A DNA stretch of 64,000 bases from an uncultured Roseovarius sp. (GCF_913057115.1 NZ_CAJXNN010000017.1:1-64000), one strand, 5' to 3'; shown: positions 20,087-30,292, counted from the stretch's first letter. Numbers and translations: made by a program. Notes: generated by a model from the sequence alone, not told the origin.

Positions 20087-21288
20087 GCGTATTCCTCGGC
20101 CCTTTCGAGCCGCGTCATCAGCAGCCGCGCCACGCAAACGGCCAGCAAAACGCCCGTCAACAAGGGCAGGGGCGTGCCGTCAAAGGCCAGACCCACGGGG
20201 ATCGTCAGGATGACCGAGCCGACGGTCGCCAAGGCCCCCACGACACTGGCCGCCATGCCCGCCACATGGCCCAAGGGTTCCATCGCCAGCGCGTTGATAT
20301 TGCCCAGTGTCAGGGCCGCTTGAAAAAAGATCGTGGTTTGCCAAACAAGATAGACCGGAAAGCGCAGCCCTTCGGGCAGACCGACAAGGAAAAGGCCAAG
20401 CACCAGCGCGGTAAACCCGATTTGCAGGCCCAAGGTGACCGAGATCATCCGGCGCATGCCCAAGCGCATCACAAGTGCCGCGTTCAGAAGGCTGCCCGTG
20501 CCCGCACAGATCGCCATCATGAAGAACCAAAGCGGGAATTGATCGGCCCGGTCGAAGGTGACTTCGAAAAGCTGCTGGATTGAGCTGATCGAGCTGAAAA
20601 GCGTGGTCAGGCAGAGGGTCTGCACGGCGATGGAGATGCGCACCACCCTGGGGGCCAAAACCGCGCGCAGGGCCTCGATCAAGGCCTTTATGCGAAACGG
20701 GCGACGGGCCTCGGCTGGCAGGGGTTCGGCCAGTCGCAGGGTGAGCCAAATACTTGTGATCGTTGCGAAAATCAGGAAGCTGGCGAAAATCCCGCGCCAA
20801 CCGGTAAGCGCGATGATCCCGCTGCCCACCAAGGGGGCCACGGCGGGGGCGAGGGTGAACACCATCATCACGAAGCTGACGATCCGGGCCATTTCGCGGC
20901 CTGAATAGAGGTCACGGATAATGGCCAGCGGCACCACCCGCGCGGTGGCCGCGCCCAGCCCCTGAAGCACCCGGGCGGCCAGAATCAATTCCAGCGTCGG
21001 GGCCATGGCGGCCAGCGCCGCACCGGCCATGTAAACCGCGGCCCCCCAAAGGATGACCCGTTTGCGCCCGAAGCTGTCCGACAGCGGCCCGGTAAAAAAC
21101 GTGCCCACACCAAGACCAAGGATGAAGGAGGTGATGATCAATTGCGCGCGGTTCAGCGCGTCGGGTGTCAATTCCTGCCCGATGCGGGGCATGGCGGGCA
21201 GCATGGCGTCAATGGAAAAGGCCACCGTGGCCACCAGCATCGCCATGAGGGCCACGAATTCGACGCGGCCCGGGGTTTGGGCGCTCAT
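20083..21288 (-). CDS. MFS multidrug effflux transporter, Bcr/CflA type
   Basis: 401 aa, 12 TM, FTGPLSDSFGRKRVILWG motif. Confidence 0.9.
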   Translation of the reverse strand: MSAQTPGRVEFVALMAMLVATVAFSIDAMLPAMPRIGQELTPDALNRAQLIITSFILGLGVGTFFTGPLSDSFGRKRVILWGAAVYMAGAALAAMAPTLELILAARVLQGLGAATARVVPLAIIRDLYSGREMARIVSFVMMVFTLAPAVAPLVGSGIIALTGWRGIFASFLIFATITSIWLTLRLAEPLPAEARRPFRIKALIEALRAVLAPRVVRISIAVQTLCLTTLFSSISSIQQLFEVTFDRADQFPLWFFMMAICAGTGSLLNAALVMRLGMRRMISVTLGLQIGFTALVLGLFLVGLPEGLRFPVYLVWQTTIFFQAALTLGNINALAMEPLGHVAGMAASVVGALATVGSVILTIPVGLAFDGTPLPLLTGVLLAVCVARLLMTRLERAEEYA

Positions 21289-21659
21289 CGCTCGGAGCTT
21301 TCGGGCGTGTCGGGGTCGTTGGCGGCTTCGGGCTCGGCCTCATGGTCCGGGTGGCGATGGCCCAACCGCGCGATGAGCCATTCGGTATGCTCCTCGCGCT
21401 TGCGCACCGCGAAAGCACCAAACTGCTGGATTGCCACGGCGAAGATGCCAAGTCCCACGAGAATAAAAACCGTGGTGCCGATCTTGCCCATCGGCGTGGC
21501 GGGAACCAATTCGCCGTACCCAACGGTGGAAAGGGTCACGACCGTGAAGAAATAGCTGTCGAGCCACGACCAGCCCTCGACATGGTGAAAAAACACCGTG
21601 CCTCCGGCGATGATCAACACCAGCATCCCCAGAAGGGTCAGGGCTTTGGCTCCGCGCAT
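21285..21659 (-). CDS. Two-TM ion channel family protein (potassium channel)
   Basis: WLDSYFFTVVTLSTVGYGELVPATPMGK selectivity filter TVGYG. Confidence 0.92.
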   Translation of the reverse strand: MRGAKALTLLGMLVLIIAGGTVFFHHVEGWSWLDSYFFTVVTLSTVGYGELVPATPMGKIGTTVFILVGLGIFAVAIQQFGAFAVRKREEHTEWLIARLGHRHPDHEAEPEAANDPDTPESSER

Positions 21660-21663
21660 GGGG

Positions 21664-22308
21664 TTAGCCTTCCTCGGTCATTTGGCCGGTGATCTCGTCG
21701 ATCACCTTGATCCACAAGTCAGGGTCCTGCGCCCCGGGTACCGCATGTTGACCATTGACGATGAAGGTGGGGACCGAGGTAATGCCCATCTCGCGGAATT
21801 GCTTGTCGCGCTCAAGAATTGCCTGCTCATCAGCATCGCTGTCCAGAAGGCGGCGCACCACGGCGGCGTCCATTTCCAACCCATCGGCAAGATCGGCCAG
21901 AACATCGCGGTCGCCAATATCGCGGCCTTGCTCGAAATAGGCTTTGAACAGCGCCACGGCCATGGCCATTTGCCGGTCTTCGATGCCTGCCCAATGGATC
22001 AGGCGGTGCGCGTCCAGCGTGTTGGGCGTGCGTGCGATACCTTCGAAATTGATGTCGAGGCCCGCCTCCTTGGCTTTTTCCACCACCGGCAGATAGGCCT
22101 GCACCGCGCCGTCCTGCCCGCCGAACTTGGCCTCTAGGTATTCGCGGCGGTCCATGCCCTCGCGCGGCATGTCGGGGTTGAGCTGAAAGGGGTGCCATTC
22201 AATGGTGAAGGGGTGATTGGGGCGCTCGGCAAGCGCCTTGTCCAAAAGGGTTTTCCCGATGTAGCACCAAGGGCAGATCGGGTCGGAGATGATATCAAGT
22301 TTGACCAT
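21664..22308 (-). CDS. DsbA-family (FrnE-like) oxidoreductase
   Basis: Start MVKLDIISDPICPWCYIGKTLLDKAL; CPWC active site. Confidence 0.92.
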   Translation of the reverse strand: MVKLDIISDPICPWCYIGKTLLDKALAERPNHPFTIEWHPFQLNPDMPREGMDRREYLEAKFGGQDGAVQAYLPVVEKAKEAGLDINFEGIARTPNTLDAHRLIHWAGIEDRQMAMAVALFKAYFEQGRDIGDRDVLADLADGLEMDAAVVRRLLDSDADEQAILERDKQFREMGITSVPTFIVNGQHAVPGAQDPDLWIKVIDEITGQMTEEG

Positions 22309-23824
22309 GTTGGGCCTTGTAGATCGGCCGCAATGCGCGACGCAGGAGTTTTCCGTTGGCGCCGGTCGGCAGCGCATCGAGGTGGTAAAAGCCGCGCGGG
22401 CGTTTGTAGGCGGCAAGGTTTTGGGTGACGTAGTCCTCAAGCGCGGCGGGATCAACCGGGTCGGGCGCGGTGTAGAAAGCCATGATCACGCGGGCGTCCT
22501 GTTTGACCTCGATGTCGGTCACTGCCGCTTGGGTGATGCCGGGGAAGGCATTGAGCACCGCTTCGACCTCCAGCGGAGAAACCCGAAAGCCGCCCGCATT
22601 CATCATATCGTCGGCGCGGCCCAGATAGGTGATGTCGCCTTGCGCATCCATCATACCTTGGTCGCCGGTGAGGAACCATTCGCCCTGAAACTTGTCGCGG
22701 GTGGCGTCTTCGGCCTTGAGGTAGCCCAGCATCAGGCCCGGATCGGTTTGATGGACCGCAATCGTGCCTTCCTCGCCAATCTCAACCGGGCCATTGTCAC
22801 CGATCACGGCCACGCGCCGTCCCGGTTGCGGGCGGCCCAAAGTGCCGGGGGTGGCCGGATGGTCGGGGCTGGCCGAAATGAAGGTGGAACATTCCGACAT
22901 CCCGTAAGCCTCGTGAATGGCGGTGCCTGTGGCCTTCTCCCAGTGCTGGCGGATGGTGTCGGAGAGTTTTTCACCGGCGGCCAAGCCATGCCGCAGTTTC
23001 GGCAGCGACAGGGGATTGCCCGTCAGCATTTTGCGGTAAACGCCGGGAGCGGCGGCAAAGATCGTCGCGTCATGGCGTTTGAGCAGCAGGGGCAGTTGCG
23101 CAGGTTCGATCCCCGCCTCAGGGATCAGGGCCGTGGCGCCCATCGTCCAAGGGTCCATCAACCCCGTGCCCAGCGTATAGGTCCAGTTGAAGGCCCCGGC
23201 GTGCAAAAGGCGATCCTCAGCGCGCAACCCGTACCAGCCCTGCATCATCATCTGCCGCGCCCAGATCGCGCGATGCGCGTGGCACACGGCGCGCGGCACG
23301 CCCGAGGTGCCGGAGGTATAGATGATATAGGCAAGGCGGTTGGGGTCGCCCATGTCGAAACCGGCGGGAGGCAGGTCGCGCATCGCCTCGAGGTCGGCTT
23401 GGTCGAGGATCGGCACATCCGTGTCGGGGCAGGCGATGCCGGGGCCACGCAGGATAAGCGCAGGCTCCAGCGTATCAATCATCTTGGCCACTTCCGGCGC
23501 GGTCAGCTGGCTTGAGGTGGGCACCGGCACGAGGCCCACGGCAATCGCGCCCAGGTAAGCGATGGGAAACTCCACCGTATTGCCAAGCCGCATCAGGACC
23601 CGGTCACCGGGTTTGAGGCCCATCTGCAAAAGCCCGGTGCCGGTGCCAAGCACAGCCGCCTTCAGGCGCGCATAGCTCCAGCGCTCCGAGCCACTCAGCC
23701 GCAAAACGGCCAGAGCGATCTTGTCAGGCGCGTCATCGGCCCGGCCCAGCACATGCGCGGCCAGATTGAAGGGCGCGGGGCAGGGGGGAAGAACATCGGA
23801 ATGGCTTTCAGACAGCATGCCCAT
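22295..23824 (-). CDS. AMP-dependent acyl-CoA synthetase (benzoate-CoA-ligase-like)
   Basis: YIIYTSGTSGVPRAVCHAHRA, GRADDMMNAGGFRVSPLEVEAVL. Confidence 0.88.
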   Translation of the reverse strand: MGMLSESHSDVLPPCPAPFNLAAHVLGRADDAPDKIALAVLRLSGSERWSYARLKAAVLGTGTGLLQMGLKPGDRVLMRLGNTVEFPIAYLGAIAVGLVPVPTSSQLTAPEVAKMIDTLEPALILRGPGIACPDTDVPILDQADLEAMRDLPPAGFDMGDPNRLAYIIYTSGTSGVPRAVCHAHRAIWARQMMMQGWYGLRAEDRLLHAGAFNWTYTLGTGLMDPWTMGATALIPEAGIEPAQLPLLLKRHDATIFAAAPGVYRKMLTGNPLSLPKLRHGLAAGEKLSDTIRQHWEKATGTAIHEAYGMSECSTFISASPDHPATPGTLGRPQPGRRVAVIGDNGPVEIGEEGTIAVHQTDPGLMLGYLKAEDATRDKFQGEWFLTGDQGMMDAQGDITYLGRADDMMNAGGFRVSPLEVEAVLNAFPGITQAAVTDIEVKQDARVIMAFYTAPDPVDPAALEDYVTQNLAAYKRPRGFYHLDALPTGANGKLLRRALRPIYKAQHGQT

Positions 23825-23883
23825 GGCTTAGGCCGCGTGTCCCTGAGTTGCAAGTGGCCCGGCCTCTGCGTATAGGGTTGAAC

Positions 23884-24507
23884 ATGCAGAAAACGACGCC
23901 CGAAAACCTGATCCGTGTCGCCCGTGAAAACGGCCAACAGGAAGCGGCTGAACCGCTCAACCTTGGCGAGCGGGTGCGCGAGTTGCGCACCGCGCGTGGC
24001 TGGACACTGGAACAGGCGGCCAAACAAGCGGGGCTGGCGCGCTCGACCCTGTCCAAAATCGAAAACGGGCAGATGTCTCCTACCTACGAGGCGCTGAAAA
24101 AGCTGGCCGTGGGTTTGGAGATTTCCGTACCGCAGCTTTTCACCCCGCCGCAGCGCGAACAGGTCAATGGCCGAATGTCGGTGACCAAGGCGGGCGAGGG
24201 CACGCATCAGGCCACCGCCACCTATGAGCACGAATTGCTGGGCGAGGCTCTGACCAAGAAGCAGATGCTCCCTTATCGCGCCCGCATCCGCGCCCGCGAT
24301 ATCGCCGAATTCGACGGCTGGGTGCGCCATGACGGCGAAGAGTTTCTTTATGTCCTCACCGGGGTCGTGCGGCTTTATACGGAATTTTACGAACCCATCG
24401 AGATGCGCCGCGGCGACAGCGCCTATTACGACGCCACCATGGGGCATAACGTGATCTCGGTCAGCGACGAGGACGCGACGATCCTCTGGGTGACCTCGCT
24501 GGTGTGA
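23884..24507 (+). CDS. XRE-family regulator with C-terminal cupin domain
   Basis: HTH LGERVRELRTARGWTLEQAAKQAGLARSTLSKIENGQMSPTYEALKKLA + cupin region; divergent from acyl-CoA ligase. Confidence 0.9.
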   Translation: MQKTTPENLIRVARENGQQEAAEPLNLGERVRELRTARGWTLEQAAKQAGLARSTLSKIENGQMSPTYEALKKLAVGLEISVPQLFTPPQREQVNGRMSVTKAGEGTHQATATYEHELLGEALTKKQMLPYRARIRARDIAEFDGWVRHDGEEFLYVLTGVVRLYTEFYEPIEMRRGDSAYYDATMGHNVISVSDEDATILWVTSLV

Positions 24508-24556
24508 GGCGCGCAAGGGCTTTGCAAAGCCCTTGGCCCTGTTGCAACCGGTATGT

Positions 24557-25861
24557 TTACCGCCCCGGGATCAGACCCCGAGGGCTGAACCGCAGCACCA
24601 GCAGCAAGATCACCCCCATGGTCAGCAGGCGCATATGCGCCGCACTTTCCAGAAGGTGTTCTTTCAGGGCGCTGCCCTCGGACAAGGGGGCGGTGACAGT
24701 TTGCAAGACCCACAGGCCCATCGGCTCCACCTGCACCCAGAGAAACCAGATCAGGAAACCGCCCAGCACCGCCCCGAAATTGTTGCCCGATCCGCCGACA
24801 ATCACCATTACCCAGATCAGGAAGGTGAAGCGCAGCGGTTGGTAGGATGTCGGGATGAACTGCCCGTCCAACGTGGTCATCATCGCGCCGGCGATCCCAC
24901 AGACCGCACTGCCAAGGATGAACACCTGCAAGTGCCGGCGGGTGACGTCCTTGCCCATGGCCCGCGCGGCGGTTTCATTGTCGCGGATGGCGCGCATCAT
25001 CCGGCCCCACGGGCTATTCAGGGCCAATTGCGCAAGAAGCAGGATCACGATGAGCACCACGGCAAAAAGCGCCGCATAGCCCAGTTTCACACTCAGCGAC
25101 GAGGCGGTCACGGGGTCAAACCCCAGTCCCGTCACCCGATCCACGAAGCCGGGATCGTTCTGCAAATCGACCTCGTAAGGGACCGGGCGCGGCAACCCGT
25201 TGACGTTCTTCACGCCGCGCGCCAACCAATCCTCGTTTTTCAGAACGGCAAGGATGATCTCGGCAATCCCGAGCGTCGCAATCGCCAGGTAATCACTGCG
25301 CAGCCCGAGGGCCGCCTTGCCGATGATCCAAGCGGCCCCCGCGGCCAAAAGCCCGCCCACCGGCCAGGCCATCAAGACCGGCAGGCCAAGCCCGCCAAGA
25401 TATCCCGTGGCGGCCGGGTTCACGTCCTCGACCGCCTCGACACCAAGGTCGAACACTCCGCGATAGGCAAAGAAACCGCCAACCAGGATGACGAGCATCA
25501 CAAGAACGCGCAGGCGTCCGGCGGCCATACGATTGTAGGCCAGCCCCGCCGCCACGATCACCGCCGCGCCAAGCAGCAAGCCGGCGAGGACGTTGATACC
25601 TCCCGCCGCCCAGGCCTCGGGCACCGGCGGCATCGAGACCAGAACCGCCGCCAGACCGCCAAGCGCCACGAAGCCCATGACACCGACGTTGAACAACCCG
25701 GCAAATCCCCATTGCAGGTTCAGGCCCAGCGACATGATCGCGGAAATCAGCCCCATGTTCAGGATCAACAGCGCCGTGTTCCAGCTTTGCACAAAACCGG
25801 TGCCGACGATCAAAAGCGCCACCAGCGCGAAGAGGCCCGTGTTTTTCACGCTCTCGCTCAT
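24557..25861 (-). CDS. livM: Branched-chain amino acid-type ABC transporter permease (LivM)
   Basis: LivM-type permease sequence (GRMMRAIRDNETAARAMGKDVTRRHL); adjacent to livH. Confidence 0.9.
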   Translation of the reverse strand: MSESVKNTGLFALVALLIVGTGFVQSWNTALLILNMGLISAIMSLGLNLQWGFAGLFNVGVMGFVALGGLAAVLVSMPPVPEAWAAGGINVLAGLLLGAAVIVAAGLAYNRMAAGRLRVLVMLVILVGGFFAYRGVFDLGVEAVEDVNPAATGYLGGLGLPVLMAWPVGGLLAAGAAWIIGKAALGLRSDYLAIATLGIAEIILAVLKNEDWLARGVKNVNGLPRPVPYEVDLQNDPGFVDRVTGLGFDPVTASSLSVKLGYAALFAVVLIVILLLAQLALNSPWGRMMRAIRDNETAARAMGKDVTRRHLQVFILGSAVCGIAGAMMTTLDGQFIPTSYQPLRFTFLIWVMVIVGGSGNNFGAVLGGFLIWFLWVQVEPMGLWVLQTVTAPLSEGSALKEHLLESAAHMRLLTMGVILLLVLRFSPRGLIPGR

Positions 25862-26880
25862 ACCGCTTTCCCCCTGAAAAGGCCCGTCGGGCGGAACAGA
25901 AGCACGATCAGCAGGATCACGAAGCTGACCGCGAATTTATAGTTGGTCGACAAAAGCTGCACCAGACCATCCGGCTCCAGCGCCTCGGGTGTCAGATAGG
26001 TCAGCACCTTTTTCCACGCATAAGTGATCATCACTTCCGAAAAGGCGATGACGTAGCCACCGGCAATGGCGCCCAAGGGGCTGCCCAACCCCCCAACGAT
26101 CGCCGCGGCAAAGACCGGCAGAAGTAGCTGGAAATAGGTGAAGGGCTTGAAACTCTTGTCCAGCCCGTAAAGTGCACCCGCCACCGTGGCCAAAGCGGCC
26201 ACGATCAGCCAGGTCACCATCACCACCCGGTCAGGGTTGATCCCCGACAAAAGCGCCAGATCCTCGTTGTCGGAATAGGCCCGCATGCTCTTGCCCGTCC
26301 GCGTGCGGTTGAGAAACCAGAACAACAGCGCCACGACGATCACCGCCGTCACCACGGTGATGCCTTGGGTGGTTTTCAGGGCCAGCCCCTCGCGCAGCCC
26401 TGTCATCTCCTTGAAATCCCGGGCCGAAATGATGAAGCGTTCGCCATCGGCGAACCGCTGGTCCCCGGGGCCGATGATGAACCGGACAAGGCCATTCATG
26501 ATGAACATGACCCCGATCGAGACGATCACGAAGATCACCGGCTTGGCTTTCTGATCGCGGTAGAAGCGATAGACCAGCCGGTCGGTCACCAGAACCAGAG
26601 CCATACAGGCCATGATGCCGAAGGGCAGGGCCAAAAGCGCCGTGGGCAGCGGGCCGAAACTCACGCCCCCGGCTTGCAACCCCCATGTCACGAGGATCGT
26701 CACCATGGTGCCGAAGGCCATGGTGTCGCCATGGGCGAAATTGGAAAACCGCAGGATGCCGTAAATCAACGTCACGCCAAGCGCGCCAAGCGCCAACTGG
26801 CTGCCATAAGTCACCGCCGGGACCAGCACAAAGTTCGAAAGCGCCACGATGGCGTTCAGAAAATCGATCATTTCCGGCAT
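25858..26880 (-). CDS. livH: Branched-chain amino acid-type ABC transporter permease (LivH)
   Basis: GALGVTLIYGILRFSNFAHGDTMAFG... IVGGLGSPLGAIAGGYVIA. Confidence 0.9.
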   Translation of the reverse strand: MPEMIDFLNAIVALSNFVLVPAVTYGSQLALGALGVTLIYGILRFSNFAHGDTMAFGTMVTILVTWGLQAGGVSFGPLPTALLALPFGIMACMALVLVTDRLVYRFYRDQKAKPVIFVIVSIGVMFIMNGLVRFIIGPGDQRFADGERFIISARDFKEMTGLREGLALKTTQGITVVTAVIVVALLFWFLNRTRTGKSMRAYSDNEDLALLSGINPDRVVMVTWLIVAALATVAGALYGLDKSFKPFTYFQLLLPVFAAAIVGGLGSPLGAIAGGYVIAFSEVMITYAWKKVLTYLTPEALEPDGLVQLLSTNYKFAVSFVILLIVLLFRPTGLFRGKAV

Positions 26881-26896
26881 TCCCCATGATATCGCA

Positions 26897-27241
26897 TCAC
26901 AATTCCCCCTGACAGCGACCGCTGTAGCGCTTGCCGCGATTACCCCGATACAAGAAGGCTCCGTCGGCCTGCACGATCATCTCATGACGTTCGAACAAGG
27001 GCAGGGTCAGCCGTGTCTCATGCGCCCTGTGCGCAAGCTCGGCCCGATATGGCCCCTGCCGATCGATCCACATGTCCACCCATGCGCCGCGCCGCTTGGC
27101 GACGATCGAAAGGGACGAGGGGGCACACATCCGCTCGGCATCGCCTCGGCATTGCGTCTCGGCCACGCAGGTCAGCGCCATGACGGGCCCGGCGACCGAA
27201 ACCGCCACCAATACGGCGGGGATATGAAATCCACCTCTCAT
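26897..27241 (-). CDS. Hypothetical secreted protein embedded in the liv operon
   Basis: 114 aa with signal peptide-like N-terminus and Cys residues; overlaps livF end by 4 nt. Confidence 0.6.
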   Translation of the reverse strand: MRGGFHIPAVLVAVSVAGPVMALTCVAETQCRGDAERMCAPSSLSIVAKRRGAWVDMWIDRQGPYRAELAHRAHETRLTLPLFERHEMIVQADGAFLYRGNRGKRYSGRCQGEL

Positions 27242-27954
27242 CCGCCAAGGAAACTCTGGCGGACCTCGGCATCGGCCAAGAGTTCCTTGCCCGATCCCGT
27301 ATGCGCATTGCGCCCCTGCACCAGAACATAGCCCTTGTCGGCAATCTCCAGCGCCTGACGCGCGTTCTGTTCCACCATCAACACCGGCAAGCCGGTGCGC
27401 GCCACCTCGATGATGCGGTCAAAAAGCTCATCCATCACGATGGGGCTCACCCCGGCGGTGGGCTCATCCAGCATCAGGACCTTTGGCTGGGTCATCAGCG
27501 CCCGGCCGACGGCCACCTGTTGCCGTTGCCCGCCCGAAAGCTCGCCCGCCGCCTGCGCGCGTTTGTCGCGCAATATCGGGAACAGCTCGAAGACCTGCTC
27601 CATGGTCCCCGAAATGTCGTCCTCGCGAATGAAGGCCCCCATCTCAAGGTTCTCCTCCACCGTCATCGAGGTGAAGATATTACTGGTCTGCGGCACAAAC
27701 CCCATGCCATGGCGCACCCGCTCCTGCGGGCTCAGCGCGGTGATGTCCTGCCCATCCAGCCGCACCTGCCCCTCGCGCAGGTCAAGCATGCCGAAAACCG
27801 CCTTCATCGCGGTGGATTTGCCCGCCCCATTCGGTCCGACAATCACGGCGATCTCGCCACGATCCACGGCAATCGTGCAGTCATGCAGGATATCCGGCCC
27901 ACCCCGGCCATAGCCACCGGTCATCGACTCACCGATCAAGAAGGGATCACTCAC
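27238..27954 (-). CDS. livF: ABC transporter ATP-binding protein (LivF), probable GTG start
   Basis: IVGPNGAGKSTAMKAVFG, LSGGQRQQVAVGRALM. Confidence 0.9.
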   Translation of the reverse strand: MSDPFLIGESMTGGYGRGGPDILHDCTIAVDRGEIAVIVGPNGAGKSTAMKAVFGMLDLREGQVRLDGQDITALSPQERVRHGMGFVPQTSNIFTSMTVEENLEMGAFIREDDISGTMEQVFELFPILRDKRAQAAGELSGGQRQQVAVGRALMTQPKVLMLDEPTAGVSPIVMDELFDRIIEVARTGLPVLMVEQNARQALEIADKGYVLVQGRNAHTGSGKELLADAEVRQSFLGG

Positions 27955-28062
27955 GGCCCATCCCTTCTTCTTCTGTTCTGAAATATCCCGGGGTGTTTGA
28001 GGGGCAGAGCCCCTCATTCCAACAAACCTGAGTGGCGCAGCCACGCCTTTGGATCACATCGC

Positions 28063-28845
28063 TCACGCGCCCACCTGTTCTTTATTCTTCAGTCCCGTGC
28101 CCAGATAGGCCTCGATCACCGCCTCGTTGGCCTTGATCTCCTCCAACGTGCCCTCGGCCAGAACCTTGCCCTCGGCCATGCAGATCACCGGATCACAAAG
28201 CCGGCCGATGAAATCCATGTCGTGTTCGATCACCACGAAGGTATAGCCGCGCTCGCGGTTCAGCTGCTGGATCGCTTCACCGATGGTCTTCAAAAGCGTG
28301 CGGTTCACACCCGCGCCAACCTCGTCCAGAAACACGATCCGGGCATCCACCATCATCGTCCGGCCCAGTTCCAACAGCTTCTTCTGACCGCCCGAAACCT
28401 CGCCCGCCTTGTGGTCGGCCAGATGCTCGATGGTCAGGAATTCCAGAACCTCGTCGGCCTTGGCCTTCAACGCGCGCTCTTCGTCGGCAATCCGCTTGCG
28501 CCCGAACCATGTGTTCCAAAGCCGCTCACCCGATTGCCCGCCCGGCACCATCATCAGGTTCTCCCGGCAGCTCATCGAGGCGAATTCATGCGCAATCTGG
28601 AAAGTGCGCAAGAGCCCCTTGTGAAACAATTCATGCGGCGGCAGCCCGGTGATGTCCTCGCCCGCCATGGTCACCCGGCCCGAGGTGGGCGGCAAAACCC
28701 CGGCAATCACGTTGAACAGCGTCGTCTTGCCCGCGCCATTGGGGCCGATCAACCCGGTGATCGTGCCTTCCTCGATGCGCAGGCTCGCGCCATCCACGGC
28801 GTGAAACCCGCCGAAATGCTTGTGCAGATCTTCGACGACGATCAT
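28063..28845 (-). CDS. livG: ABC transporter ATP-binding protein (LivG)
   Basis: [34 protein letters not shown]. Confidence 0.9.
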   Translation of the reverse strand: MIVVEDLHKHFGGFHAVDGASLRIEEGTITGLIGPNGAGKTTLFNVIAGVLPPTSGRVTMAGEDITGLPPHELFHKGLLRTFQIAHEFASMSCRENLMMVPGGQSGERLWNTWFGRKRIADEERALKAKADEVLEFLTIEHLADHKAGEVSGGQKKLLELGRTMMVDARIVFLDEVGAGVNRTLLKTIGEAIQQLNRERGYTFVVIEHDMDFIGRLCDPVICMAEGKVLAEGTLEEIKANEAVIEAYLGTGLKNKEQVGA

Positions 28846-28943
28846 GCAAGTCCCCCCACAACGGCCATATTGGCCGCCATTTATCGTTGGAACGGCCCCG
28901 CATATCCTACGGGGCCGCCCGATACCTCAGCTTTAAAAGTCGA

Positions 28944-30131
28944 TCAACGGTATTTGACCGTTTCGATCTTGCCGTCTTCGAAAATGATCTCGCGGTAGTT
29001 GCCCGCCGATTCACCCGGGCCAATCAGTTCCACCGCAGTGGCGCCGACGTAATCGACGTCACCACCAGCCGCGATGATCTCCAGCGCCTTGCCCAACTCG
29101 CCGGGATAGATCTTTTCACCGGGCGCATTCGCCACATCCATCACGTGGTCTTTGTAATCCCCCGGTTCGACCGACCCGGCGGCCTGCATCGCCATCATGA
29201 TGAGGGCGGCGGCGTCATAGCTTTCCGGCGCGAAGGGCGAGGTGGCTTCGAAACTGTCGCCGACCATTTCCTGGAACTTGGCCACGCCGGGGCTGTCGGT
29301 GCCCGGGTGCTGGCCGGTCGACCCGTCAATCTCGTCGCCGAAGTTTTCCTCCAGGGCGGTGCCGATCATCCCGTCGGGGAAATGGAAGGTATCGAATGCG
29401 CCTGAATCCAGCGCCGAGCGGACGATCCCGCTGCCGCCCTGATCGACGTAACCGGCTACCACAAGCAGATCGCCACCGCCCGAGGCCAGCGCGCCCACTT
29501 CAGCCGAATAGTCGGCCTTGCCATCCTCATGCGCGGCATTGATGGTGATCGTGCCGCCCTTGTCCTCATAGGCCTTGGCGAAACTGTCGGCCAGACCCTT
29601 GCCATAGTCGTTGTTGGTATAGGTCAACGCGACTTCTTCCATGCCGCGCTCCATCAGGATCGTCGCCATGACCTCACCCTGCCGGGCATCCGACGGGGCG
29701 GTACGGAAAAACAGGCCGTTGTCCTCGGCTGTCGACAAGGCGGGCGAGGTCGCCGAAGGCGATACCATGACAACGCCATTCGGCACCGCCACGTTCGACA
29801 GGATCGCGCCGGTCACGCCCGAGCAATCCGCGCCCATGATACCCTTCACCCCTTCCGAGGTGATCAGGCGTTCCGCGGCGGCGCTTGCAGCACCGGCGTC
29901 GATACAGGTGCTGTCGGCCCGCACCGGCATGACACTCATTCCATCCAGCAGCTTGCCGCTCTCGGTGACCTCGCTCATGGCCATTTCGGCCCCGGCCGCC
30001 ATATGCGGCGTCAGCGATTCGATCGGCCCCGTGAAGCCAAGGATGATGCCCAGCTTCACCTCGTGATCATCGGCCTGTGCAGTCCCGGCCAAAAGCGCGG
30101 CAGCGGCGGTTGCGGTCAAAAGTTTTTTCAT
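28944..30131 (-). CDS. ABC transporter substrate-binding protein (LivK-like)
   Basis: Signal peptide MKKLLTATAAAALLAGTAQA then DDHEVKLGIILGFTGPIESLTPHMAAGAEMA. Confidence 0.9.
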   Translation of the reverse strand: MKKLLTATAAAALLAGTAQADDHEVKLGIILGFTGPIESLTPHMAAGAEMAMSEVTESGKLLDGMSVMPVRADSTCIDAGAASAAAERLITSEGVKGIMGADCSGVTGAILSNVAVPNGVVMVSPSATSPALSTAEDNGLFFRTAPSDARQGEVMATILMERGMEEVALTYTNNDYGKGLADSFAKAYEDKGGTITINAAHEDGKADYSAEVGALASGGGDLLVVAGYVDQGGSGIVRSALDSGAFDTFHFPDGMIGTALEENFGDEIDGSTGQHPGTDSPGVAKFQEMVGDSFEATSPFAPESYDAAALIMMAMQAAGSVEPGDYKDHVMDVANAPGEKIYPGELGKALEIIAAGGDVDYVGATAVELIGPGESAGNYREIIFEDGKIETVKYR

Positions 30132-30292
30132 GTCGTTATCTCCCTGTGGAACGCTTTTCCACAGGGCAGCGTATGAGTTGCGCGTCAAAACGCAAGTGGA
30201 TTCAAAATCACCGCGCCGTCTTGCGTGATTTGACCTTGGGTCACCGCGACCCCATCTTCAAAGGCATGTTTCGGTTTCAAAAGGACATCACC

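Noticed and set aside
24533-25942. 469-aa + strand ORF
   Set aside because: Antisense to livM; low-complexity His/Gln/Arg-rich translation
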